Below, in pieces: positions 1 to 6,660 of a stretch of 19,345 bases of DNA. The notes beneath the pieces were generated by a model. The model did not search any database and had not been told where the DNA came from. It saw only the letters and a program-made list of their open reading frames with translations. Source of the DNA: Methanomassiliicoccales archaeon (GTDB lineage: Archaea > Thermoplasmatota > Thermoplasmata > Sysuiplasmatales > Sysuiplasmataceae); contig DAHXLZ010000344.1 in NCBI GenBank assembly GCA_027365715.1, positions 1 to 19,345 on the forward strand, read 5' to 3'. How positions within the stretch are numbered: the first letter of the stretch is position 1; the number at the start of each line of letters is the position of its first letter. The translations under genes and the position numbers were made by a program.

Positions 1-2535
1 TGGAAGGAGTGGAACATATACCGCTTCGACCCGTCTTCAGAAGGAGAGGTTTACAGCATAGATAATCCTCCGCGCTATACTTCCGGTGCTTTGCATCTTG
101 GTCATGCGACAGGCTATCCAATGATTGATTTCGCGGCAAGATACCGCAGGATGCGCGGTTACAACGTCTTTTTCCCCCTCTGTTTCGACACAGACGGCAT
201 GCCGGTAGAGACAGCGACAGAGAAGAAACACGGAATAACAAAGTTCAGCGTGGACAGAAAGACGTACCTTCGTCTGTGCTCCGAATATGCAAATCAGTTC
301 ATCGACACCATGACGGCGCAATTTGAAATGCTGGGGATGAGTCTTGACCCCGGCATCTATTACCAGACCGATTCGCCGGAGTACAGGCGCATTACTCAGA
401 TCACGTTTCTGCGAATGCTCAGCAAAGGGCTGGCATATCGCGGCACTTTTCCGGTTAACTGGTGCGTTCACTGCAACACTTCACTGGCCGATGCCGAGGT
501 GGAGAGGGAGGAACGGAAGGCCGAACTGTATTACATCAACTTCCCGCTGAAGGCCGGCGGGCATGTCACAATCGCCACCAGCAGGCCGGAACTCATTGGT
601 GCGTGCCAGGCAGTTCTTTTCAACGGCGGCGACAGCAGGCACTCGGCCCTGGAAGGGAAGACAGTGCTTTTGCCGTTATACGGCAGGGAAGTGCCACTGC
701 TGGCGGACGATAAAGTGGATATGGCCTTTGGCACCGGAGTTGTGATGGTCTGTTCCTACGGAGACAAGGAGGACGCCGAATGGATCCTGAAGCACAAGCT
801 TCCTGTGATGGTCATCATAGACGACATCGGCAGAATGAAGAGTGACGCCGGCTTCCTTTCCGGCAGGAGTACTGCAGAAGCAAGGTCAGCAATGGTCGAT
901 GCCCTGAAGGAGAAGGATCTTCTGATCAAGTCGGAGACCTTTGATCACAGTGTCGGTGTATGCTGGCGATGTGCAACTCCGGTTGAAATTATAGAAACAA
1001 AGCAGTGGTTCATGAAATCAGTGGCCTTCAAAGAGGAAATTATGGAGAAGGCCAGGGAAATACACTGGTTTCCCGAGTTCATGAAACAACGGCTTAAAGA
1101 CTGGGCGGAGTCGCTCAACTGGGACTGGGTAATATCAAGACAGCGGCTATTTGCCACACCGGTCCCTGTATGGGAGTGTGGCGGCTGCGGACACATAGTT
1201 CCGGCGACCGAGCAACAGTGTTACATCGACCCGCTTGAAATGCCCTCCCCGGGCACCTGCCCCGAATGCAAATCTGAGCTTAAAGGAAGCACTGACGTAT
1301 TCGATACCTGGATGGATTCAAGCATCAGTGTGCTTTACAATACATTCTGGGAGAGAGATGAGAAGCTCTTTGCCCGTCTCTTTCCCATGAGCCTGAGAGG
1401 TCAGGCACACGAGATTATACGGACATGGGCTTATTACACAATATTGAGATCTCATCTCCTGCTTGATGAGATTCCGTGGAACGACATCATGATCACGGGT
1501 TTCATCATGGCACCTGACAAAACACCGATGCACACGCATCTGGGAAATATGATAGACCCCATACCCATAATGAAGAAATACGGTGCGGATGCTCTGCGCT
1601 ATTTCGCATCCACATGCAGCCTCGGTACGGATCAGGCTTTCAGGGAGAAGGATGTAGTTCACGGCCAGAGGCTCTGCAACAAGATATGGAACATAGCGAG
1701 ATTCTGCACATCCTTTGAGCTGAGGGACGGTGCCGCGCCTGATAGTTTCGGGCCTGTCGATTCATGGATACTTTCGATGTACAGCGATGCTGTGAGAGAC
1801 GCGACGGCTTTTATGGAGGTGTACGAGTTCGACAGGGCCATGAGGATCATAGAGCAGTTTGCCTGGCATGATTTCGCGGACGACTACATAGAAATGGTGA
1901 AGCAGCGGGCAAAGAACGGCGACCGTGCCGCAATCTGGTCTCTCAGGACAATCTCCACCGGCATTGTGAAGATGACTGCTCCGTTCCTCCCGCATGTTGC
2001 GGAGGAGGTTTACCAGGAACTGTACAGGACAGACGGGAGGAGCGTGCACATCTCCAGCTGGCCCGAACCGCTGCCGCCGGAAATTGCCGTCAGTGAAACA
2101 GGTAAGACTGCAGTGGAGATAGTGCATGCTGTCAGGGACTGGCGTGCCAGAAACAGCTTCAATGGTCCGATAGCCCGGATAACCATGGTGCACTGTCCCG
2201 ATGACCTGAAACCGGCGGCCGTGGACATCGCCAGCGCCTGCCGTGCAGGGGACATCAGATTCGGAGCAGCCGGAGGCTACAGAAGAGCCGTAACTGCCAT
2301 CAGGCCGAACTACCAGTACATCGGGCCGAAGTACAGGGAGAAGGCGAAGGAAATTACGGATGCAATAAAGGCAGCCGATCCTGCAACCTTAACCATCAGT
2401 GATGACGGGAGCCTGGTAATCGGTAGCATGTCAATAGAGAAGGAGGCTTTTCAGCAAACACTGTCTTACATCGTCGACGGGGCCGAGACAGACGCAGTTC
2501 AGATAGGCGACATACTGCTCTTCATCAGAAAGTGA
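1..2535 (+). CDS. valS: Valyl-tRNA synthetase, archaeal type, N-terminus missing
   Basis: The gene is open from the window edge to a TGA at 2533-2535, giving 844 visible residues. Type 2 ValRS is roughly 850-890 aa, so only a short N-terminal piece is lost. It is a class Ia cytoplasmic enzyme that charges tRNA-Val with ATP and edits mischarged threonine. The HIGH motif is HLGH at visible residues 32-35, within PPRYTSGALHLGHA. The CP1 editing region lies at roughly residues 190-340 and contains TSRPELIGACQAV and GTGVVMVCSYGDKEDAEW, which favour ValRS over IleRS. A zinc-ribbon-like pair, CGGC at 393-396 and CPEC at 420-423, precedes FDTWMDSSIS. The KMSKS position is odd: residues 509-516 read PMHTHLGN, with both KMSKS lysines gone. 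The C-terminal anticodon-binding domain is present. The identification is firm; the effect of the altered motif is unknown. Confidence 0.95.
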   Translation, partial: WKEWNIYRFDPSSEGEVYSIDNPPRYTSGALHLGHATGYPMIDFAARYRRMRGYNVFFPLCFDTDGMPVETATEKKHGITKFSVDRKTYLRLCSEYANQFIDTMTAQFEMLGMSLDPGIYYQTDSPEYRRITQITFLRMLSKGLAYRGTFPVNWCVHCNTSLADAEVEREERKAELYYINFPLKAGGHVTIATSRPELIGACQAVLFNGGDSRHSALEGKTVLLPLYGREVPLLADDKVDMAFGTGVVMVCSYGDKEDAEWILKHKLPVMVIIDDIGRMKSDAGFLSGRSTAEARSAMVDALKEKDLLIKSETFDHSVGVCWRCATPVEIIETKQWFMKSVAFKEEIMEKAREIHWFPEFMKQRLKDWAESLNWDWVISRQRLFATPVPVWECGGCGHIVPATEQQCYIDPLEMPSPGTCPECKSELKGSTDVFDTWMDSSISVLYNTFWERDEKLFARLFPMSLRGQAHEIIRTWAYYTILRSHLLLDEIPWNDIMITGFIMAPDKTPMHTHLGNMIDPIPIMKKYGADALRYFASTCSLGTDQAFREKDVVHGQRLCNKIWNIARFCTSFELRDGAAPDSFGPVDSWILSMYSDAVRDATAFMEVYEFDRAMRIIEQFAWHDFADDYIEMVKQRAKNGDRAAIWSLRTISTGIVKMTAPFLPHVAEEVYQELYRTDGRSVHISSWPEPLPPEIAVSETGKTAVEIVHAVRDWRARNSFNGPIARITMVHCPDDLKPAAVDIASACRAGDIRFGAAGGYRRAVTAIRPNYQYIGPKYREKAKEITDAIKAADPATLTISDDGSLVIGSMSIEKEAFQQTLSYIVDGAETDAVQIGDILLFIRK

Positions 2536-2583
2536 CACGAATGCGCCAGGCCCAGCACCGGTGATGTGAAGGAAATGGCCGGC

Positions 2584-3240
2584 ATGACCGGAAGAAGGAA
2601 GACTGCAGCAGGAAGATGGAGGGCCTTTTATTCCAGGGGAATGGAAATCGGTGGTTGCCCTCTCTCTGATTTCGCGGTCCGGATTATCGCTCAACAATAC
2701 AACAGCGGCATGAGAATACTGGATGCCGGCTGCGGAAGCGGACGCGGTATCAGGCACCTGCTTGCCACGTACTCAGCAAGGAGGGAGGCTATTGACATCG
2801 CCGGCCTCGATTTCTGCATGGAGGCTCTTCAATTGCAGCACGAGCATAGCGCGGAGATATGCGGCGACATGTTCAGCCTGCCATTTAAGCCAGAGTGCTT
2901 CGATATGGTCATTGCTCGACAGGTCCTGGAAGGCTACTCCAGCGATGACATCTCCCGGCTCTCTGACGGGTTCTTCAAAGTCCTGAGGAACGGGGGAAAC
3001 CTGATTCTCGACGCAAGGGGACCGATGGATTCCAGGGCAGCAGGGACCGGCAGCAGTCTCTGCTGCGGGTCTTCCACAAATTCATTCTTTTCCAGAAACG
3101 AACTGATCAGGTGCTTCGCATCCTTCACCGCAGTCGACTGGGAAGAAGATTTCAGGTGCAGGAAAACACCCTCGGGGGAACGCCTGATCACTCACACCGT
3201 ATCGATGCTTCTGAGAAAGGATTCATCGGGTCGGGAGTAA
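2584..3240 (+). CDS. Class I SAM-dependent methyltransferase
   Basis: This is a small soluble protein with the Rossmann-type methyltransferase core. The SAM-binding motif I is ILDAGCGSGRG. The acidic post-I strand is IAGLDF, motif II is GDMFSLPFKPECFDMVIARQ, and a later strand reads VLRNGGNLILD. This order matches the Methyltransf_11 type. The substrate cannot be told from sequence. The C-terminal third contains a Cys/Ser/Gly-rich stretch (TGSSLCCGSS) that I do not recognise. The reading frame opens at a GTG at 2566 (224 aa), with ATG codons at 2575 and 2584. I prefer 2584 (218 aa) because AAGGA at 2569-2573 is well spaced only for that start. It lies about 50 bp after valS in the same direction, so co-transcription is possible. 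It could be a small-molecule or a tRNA methyltransferase. Confidence 0.8.
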   Translation: MTGRRKTAAGRWRAFYSRGMEIGGCPLSDFAVRIIAQQYNSGMRILDAGCGSGRGIRHLLATYSARREAIDIAGLDFCMEALQLQHEHSAEICGDMFSLPFKPECFDMVIARQVLEGYSSDDISRLSDGFFKVLRNGGNLILDARGPMDSRAAGTGSSLCCGSSTNSFFSRNELIRCFASFTAVDWEEDFRCRKTPSGERLITHTVSMLLRKDSSGRE

Positions 3241-3355
3241 TTGCCAGCAAGCACAGCGGCCGGCACCCTGTCCGGTTATGTGTTACAGAGCCGGCTCCCA
3301 ATTCACATCACGCTGGCTTTGACAAGTATCGAACGCTGTAAATTGTGGCTGACGA

Positions 3356-3363
3356 TTTATATA
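3356..3363 (+). promoter_or_regulatory. Archaeal TATA box of the surface-protein gene
   Basis: TTTATATA matches the archaeal TATA consensus. Its centre is about 33 bases before the ATG at 3393. With the usual spacing of about 25 bases, transcription would begin near 3385-3390, giving a leaderless or very short-leader mRNA. This excludes the upstream in-frame GTG at 3345 as the start, because that codon lies before the box. Confidence 0.65.
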
Positions 3364-3392
3364 ATGGCTTGAAAACAATAGGACTGAGAATT

Positions 3393-5603
3393 ATGAAGAC
3401 TTTCGGCAGACCCTTCAAGGCAGGATTATTGGCAGCTCTAATGATACTCTCAGGCGCATTCGTGCTTCAGGGCGCCTCTACGGCAGCACTCGCCGTGCCG
3501 TATTCGGGCGCGCCACCCACTCCGACAAATCTGACGATGTATTTTCACAATCTTTCAACGCCGGTAACCATTGGCGGTGCCCCTCACCTTCACATAGCAG
3601 ATACCTGGAACGATACTGCTCCGCAGTATGCGACAACAGGTGACAATATTTCCGCCACGCATTATCTCTCTCTGAACTTCACAATGTACCCGCAGCTTTC
3701 AGGACCATTTCAACTGAACGGCACAATGTACACCTATCTTTACATGACACAGAACGGTTCAGCTCCAACATCAGGTCACATCTCCATGTCTCTCTATCTG
3801 GATGCTCCAAACGGCACATCCAGCCTGATATTAACGGGACCGGCAACTTCCACCAATGTCAAGTATCCCGGCTCAGCGCCAACCCTGATACGCATAACGG
3901 GCCCGACAGTTAACATGACAGTTAAATCAAATTTCAGCCTTTCCTTTGTCATAGTTGTTTCTGGCGGAACCAGCCAGGTTTACAACGCACTGTGGGGAAA
4001 CGTGAAGGGTACATACTTCTCTTCTGAAGTTGTTGTTTCGGCTTCTTCATATCTTGAAGTCAGTAATATGGAAGCTGTCAACAGCGCAGGCGCCCGGCTC
4101 TATTCGCTACCGACCAACGCATCAAACAAGAACGTTACCATTTATGCCAACCTCACCGATCCGCTCGGTGCTTATGACTTCTATTCATGGCCTGTACAGT
4201 ATGCAATACGTAACTCCACCACAATGGTAAAGAGTGGCGTAATGACACCTGTCACTGTCTTCTCTGTAAACAGTTACTACATCGTATACAGCTTCAAATT
4301 CAATTACAGTGGCTTTTCACTTGGTGAGTACACAGTTACAGTCAACGGCACGGATAACACGATGCACCATTACGTTTCCTCCCTCGGAGTCATATATGGC
4401 AGGAATGCGTACGGCAGCATGCAGCTATTCGTAGGTCTTCCCCCTGTCCGGGCATTGTTCACTGTCCAGGATTCACAGGGCCACACACTGAGCGGAGCAG
4501 TCGTCCGTGCATACTATTCCGTTTCCTTCATAGCCTCAAACCGCACAAACGGTAGTGGTGTAGCAGGCATTTCCCTGTTTGGCGGTAACTATACTGTTCA
4601 TGTGTACTGGCAGTCAGTCGGGGTGGGTACCTTTGCGGTAACCGTGAACAACACAAGCAATACATTCACGCTCAAGTCGAATGTCTTTTCACCGACATAC
4701 CTGTTCGAGAGTCAATCCGGCATGCCGCTCACCGACGCGTTCGTATATATGAAGTCGCCCAACGGTACCAGCATGCCGCTGCTGGTGACCGGAAGCAACG
4801 GTGCATACCCTCTCACCGAGATGGCGGGAGGCAACTACTCTACAGACGTCATATGGCACAGCAGCATGGTATTCAACGGCAGCATTGACTTCAACAGCAA
4901 CGGAAATGTGCCTGTCAATGTCAATGCATACAGCCAGTCCTTCCGGGTAGTCAGCGCATCCGGCAATGCGGTGCCCACTGCAAGCATACTCATAGTCAAC
5001 TCGTCAACCGGCATTGACATAGGCTTCAACACGACAGACGCATCCGGTCTTGCCTCTGCAGTCATCCCCTACGGCACATATTCAGTGTCGGTGTACTGGA
5101 AAGGTATTCTTGTTTACGACAACAGCAACGTCGTTCTGAACAACCCGACCGCACCCGCGATGGTGCTGAGCAGCAGCATATACACAATGACGGTAAGAGC
5201 TGTCTCGGCGGACGGTAGCCCGCTGGGCAATGTAGTCGTTGATGTATTCAGCAACTCCACTGGAACATTCCTCTCTGCTGTCACAAACAACAGCGGATAT
5301 GCATCCTTCGAGCTTGCAGGAGGCAGCTATTCAGTAACCGGCTCGTTCTCAACGACATACGACCTTACGCCTGTTTCACAGAAAATCACCCGGGCGGTTA
5401 CTGTTTCCTCCTCCTCCACGCTCGCACTGAAGTTCACGCAGGTCTATCCCCCTATAACGTCTACAAACCTGTTCTACTTCATCGTCATCATTGTGGTTGT
5501 CGCAATAATCGCGATTGCAGCCATCGCCATGTTTGCAAGGAAGAACAGCATGAGCGGGAAGCCTGGAAAGAAGGAAGAGAAGGAACAACCGAAGCAGGAG
5601 TAG
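3393..5603 (+). CDS. Secreted, membrane-anchored surface protein with tandem beta-sandwich repeats
   Basis: The protein has 736 aa from the ATG at 3393. The N-terminus is a classical signal peptide: basic residues, then AGLLAALMILSGAFVLQG, with likely cleavage after TAALA. Near the C-terminus is one membrane span (FIVIIVVVAIIAIAAIAMF) followed by a basic, Lys/Glu-rich tail, so the bulk should face outside. It carries more than 25 N-X-S/T sequons, suggesting heavy N-glycosylation. The second half holds four repeats of about 80 aa starting near 4458, 4702, 4941 and 5188. Each follows the pattern G..L..A.V....(N/D)GSG.A...L.GG.Y.V.V.W, which resembles carboxypeptidase-regulatory-like or Ig-like folds. 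The first half is Ser/Thr/Asn-rich and unrecognised. It may be a cell-envelope or adhesion protein. No enzyme motif is visible. The start is supported by a TATA box at 3356. Confidence 0.85.
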   Translation: MKTFGRPFKAGLLAALMILSGAFVLQGASTAALAVPYSGAPPTPTNLTMYFHNLSTPVTIGGAPHLHIADTWNDTAPQYATTGDNISATHYLSLNFTMYPQLSGPFQLNGTMYTYLYMTQNGSAPTSGHISMSLYLDAPNGTSSLILTGPATSTNVKYPGSAPTLIRITGPTVNMTVKSNFSLSFVIVVSGGTSQVYNALWGNVKGTYFSSEVVVSASSYLEVSNMEAVNSAGARLYSLPTNASNKNVTIYANLTDPLGAYDFYSWPVQYAIRNSTTMVKSGVMTPVTVFSVNSYYIVYSFKFNYSGFSLGEYTVTVNGTDNTMHHYVSSLGVIYGRNAYGSMQLFVGLPPVRALFTVQDSQGHTLSGAVVRAYYSVSFIASNRTNGSGVAGISLFGGNYTVHVYWQSVGVGTFAVTVNNTSNTFTLKSNVFSPTYLFESQSGMPLTDAFVYMKSPNGTSMPLLVTGSNGAYPLTEMAGGNYSTDVIWHSSMVFNGSIDFNSNGNVPVNVNAYSQSFRVVSASGNAVPTASILIVNSSTGIDIGFNTTDASGLASAVIPYGTYSVSVYWKGILVYDNSNVVLNNPTAPAMVLSSSIYTMTVRAVSADGSPLGNVVVDVFSNSTGTFLSAVTNNSGYASFELAGGSYSVTGSFSTTYDLTPVSQKITRAVTVSSSSTLALKFTQVYPPITSTNLFYFIVIIVVVAIIAIAAIAMFARKNSMSGKPGKKEEKEQPKQE
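4458..5440 (+). repeat. Four tandem carboxypeptidase-regulatory-like protein repeats
   Basis: Within the surface-protein gene, four units of about 240-247 bp begin near 4458, 4702, 4941 and 5188. Their opening segments are FTVQDSQGHTLSGAVV, YLFESQSGMPLTDAFV, FRVVSASGNAVPTASI and MTVRAVSADGSPLGNVV. Each then runs into a turn (NGSG, SNGA, ASGL, NSGY) and a GG.Y.V-type strand. The similarity is at protein level; the DNA has diverged, so this is an old domain duplication and not a recent repeat. Confidence 0.7.
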
Positions 5604-5633
5604 GGAACTGAAACTCTTCACTGTGTAATCATG

Positions 5634-5677
5634 GCCCGGAGGCGCAAACGGGCAACCAAATATTTTCCCGATTTTTT
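5634..5677 (+). terminator. Possible terminator after the surface-protein gene
   Basis: A 5-bp hairpin (GCCCG at 5634-5638 and CGGGC at 5649-5653) is followed by T-rich DNA that ends in six T residues at 5672-5677. It lies 30-75 bases after the stop codon at 5603. In archaea the T-run alone may be enough for termination. Confidence 0.4.
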
Positions 5678-5795
5678 CACTCAATGCAGGCAGCAATTGT
5701 GGAACTGCAGAGCAGGCGATTTCGAACTGGCCCGGGCTCGGATAACCTCAGGTGTGGTGGTGAGTCATGAAAGAGAAGAGTACGTGTCACCGATT

Positions 5796-5808
5796 CCGGG
5801 ATGCCCGG
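5796..5808 (-). terminator. Hairpin after the RAM-domain gene
   Basis: CCGGG-ATG-CCCGG is a perfect 5-bp inverted repeat about 5 bases past the stop codon of the minus-strand RAM gene. On the minus strand it is followed within about 20 bases by a pyrimidine-rich stretch (ACTCTTCTCTTTC), not a clean T-run. It may stop transcription between the two convergent genes. Confidence 0.3.
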
Positions 5809-5813
5809 TGCAA

Positions 5814-6086
5814 TCAGACCGTATGAGGCTGCTTCACGTCCCCGTTTTCCTGCCTGTGCCCTTTGTGCGTGTGGAGTACCATCGAAGTGACTGTGCTTTT
5901 CACTCCGTTTATCTTCATTATTCTGTTCTTGAGTATTTCCCTGAATTCTTCTATGTCCGAGCAGACAATAACAGAGACTATGTCGAACTCTCCCGTGACT
6001 TCGTAGAGTTCCTCAACGCTGGGAAGCTTTTCAAGCGCAGCAACCACGCTGTCAAGCAGAGGCGATTCCACGAAGATGTTCACCAT
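5814..6086 (-). CDS. Stand-alone Lrp/AsnC ligand-binding (RAM) domain protein
   Basis: This 90-aa protein begins MVNIFVES and has the beta-alpha-beta-beta-alpha-beta pattern of the Lrp/AsnC ligand-binding domain. Visible parts include VVAALEKLPSVEELYEVTGE, then FDIVSVIVCSDIEEFREIL and INGVKSTVTSMVL. No helix-turn-helix precedes it, so it is a stand-alone RAM protein, a type common in archaea. Such domains bind amino acids or other small effectors and form dimers and octamers, sometimes pairing with full-length Lrp regulators. I chose ATG at 6086 over an in-frame TTG at 6107. The MV-hydrophobic opening is typical of the family, and a TATA-like box lies about 25 bases upstream of it. The gene follows the kdp operon on the same strand but probably has its own promoter. 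The C-terminal 15 residues are polar and lie beyond the domain. Confidence 0.8.
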   Translation of the reverse strand: MVNIFVESPLLDSVVAALEKLPSVEELYEVTGEFDIVSVIVCSDIEEFREILKNRIMKINGVKSTVTSMVLHTHKGHRQENGDVKQPHTV

Positions 6087-6105
6087 TGCCAGTAATCGCT
6101 GAGTC

Positions 6106-6114
6106 AATTATATC
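6106..6114 (-). promoter_or_regulatory. TATA-like box of the RAM-domain gene
   Basis: The minus strand reads TGATATAAT here, centred about 25 bases before the ATG at 6086. That spacing predicts a leaderless mRNA starting at or next to the ATG. No ribosome-binding site is seen before this start, which agrees with leaderless translation. Confidence 0.45.
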
Positions 6115-6164
6115 ACTACATCCTCAATTTGATGAGATCTTTAACTATTTGTAATTATTCAATC

Positions 6165-6181
6165 CCGAAAGATCGTTTCGG
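6165..6181 (-). terminator. Hairpin after kdpC, possible terminator of the kdp operon
   Basis: CCGAAA-CGATC-TTTCGG is a perfect 6-bp inverted repeat with a 5-base loop, about 10 bases past the kdpC stop codon. No T-run follows directly; the downstream minus-strand DNA is AT-rich. It separates kdpC from the RAM gene and could end the operon or protect the mRNA 3' end. Confidence 0.4.
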
Positions 6182-6191
6182 CCACGCTGAT

Positions 6192-6659
6192 TCAGGCAAG
6201 GAATGCACTGTAGACCTGCGGATATTTTTGCATCAGTATTATGTTGAGCCGAAGCACACTGACGTAAGGCGTTCCCGCAATCCAGTATGTCCACATGACG
6301 TTCCCGTTGATTAACCCCTTCAGCGCCGCAACCGGTATGTGTGTCGAAATGTTAATCCTTGATATCTGTGAATAAGCGCTGCTGAGTGTTATGTCAGGAT
6401 CGACTCCGGATGCCGAATTGTTGCGCGGATGGAAGAAAAGCGGCGATGTAAATGACTGGGCTATCAGTGCTGATCCAACCGGTCTGCCATTGATCTTCAC
6501 AATTTCACCGTTTGCCTGATAAGGCATGGCTATCTGTGCAATTCCCGTAATCACGACTGGGAAAATGAGTCCGCACACTATTGCCGAAACTATGGCCAGT
6601 CTGGCGCCAGTCATTGCCATTTCCTTCAGATTCACTGCAAAAACCTTCCTGTCATTCAT
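6192..6659 (-). CDS. kdpC: K+-transporting ATPase subunit KdpC, short form
   Basis: The protein has 155 aa, against about 190 in Escherichia coli. KdpC is the single-span subunit of the KdpFABC potassium pump and stabilises the complex and its ATP affinity. One membrane helix lies at residues 18-40 (GARLAIVSAIVCGLIFPVVI). It is followed by PYQANGEIV, GSALIAQSFTSPLFF (62-76), SASGVDPDIT (82-91) and the terminal VSVLRLNIIL (133-142). The segment that in bacterial KdpC lies between FHGRP and SASGLD, about 50 residues including the GGSNL motif, is absent. Because the frame is intact and both flanks are conserved, this looks like a natural short form, not a frameshift. The ATG lies one base after the kdpB stop, so translation is probably coupled. 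Confidence 0.93.
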   Translation of the reverse strand: MNDRKVFAVNLKEMAMTGARLAIVSAIVCGLIFPVVITGIAQIAMPYQANGEIVKINGRPVGSALIAQSFTSPLFFHPRNNSASGVDPDITLSSAYSQISRINISTHIPVAALKGLINGNVMWTYWIAGTPYVSVLRLNIILMQKYPQVYSAFLA

Positions 6660-6660
6660 T

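Noticed and set aside
3259..3295. Inverted GCCGGC pair after the methyltransferase gene as a terminator
   Set aside because: The 25-base loop is large, the arms are self-palindromic and no T-run follows, so it cannot be separated from chance.
5721..5745. tRNA-like T-arm sequence (rc GTTCGAAATC)
   Set aside because: The flanking bases do not form a T stem, and no acceptor, D or anticodon arms can be built around it.
5631..6095. 154-aa open frame on the plus strand
   Set aside because: Its second half is antisense to the well-supported RAM-domain gene, and the protein has no recognisable domain.
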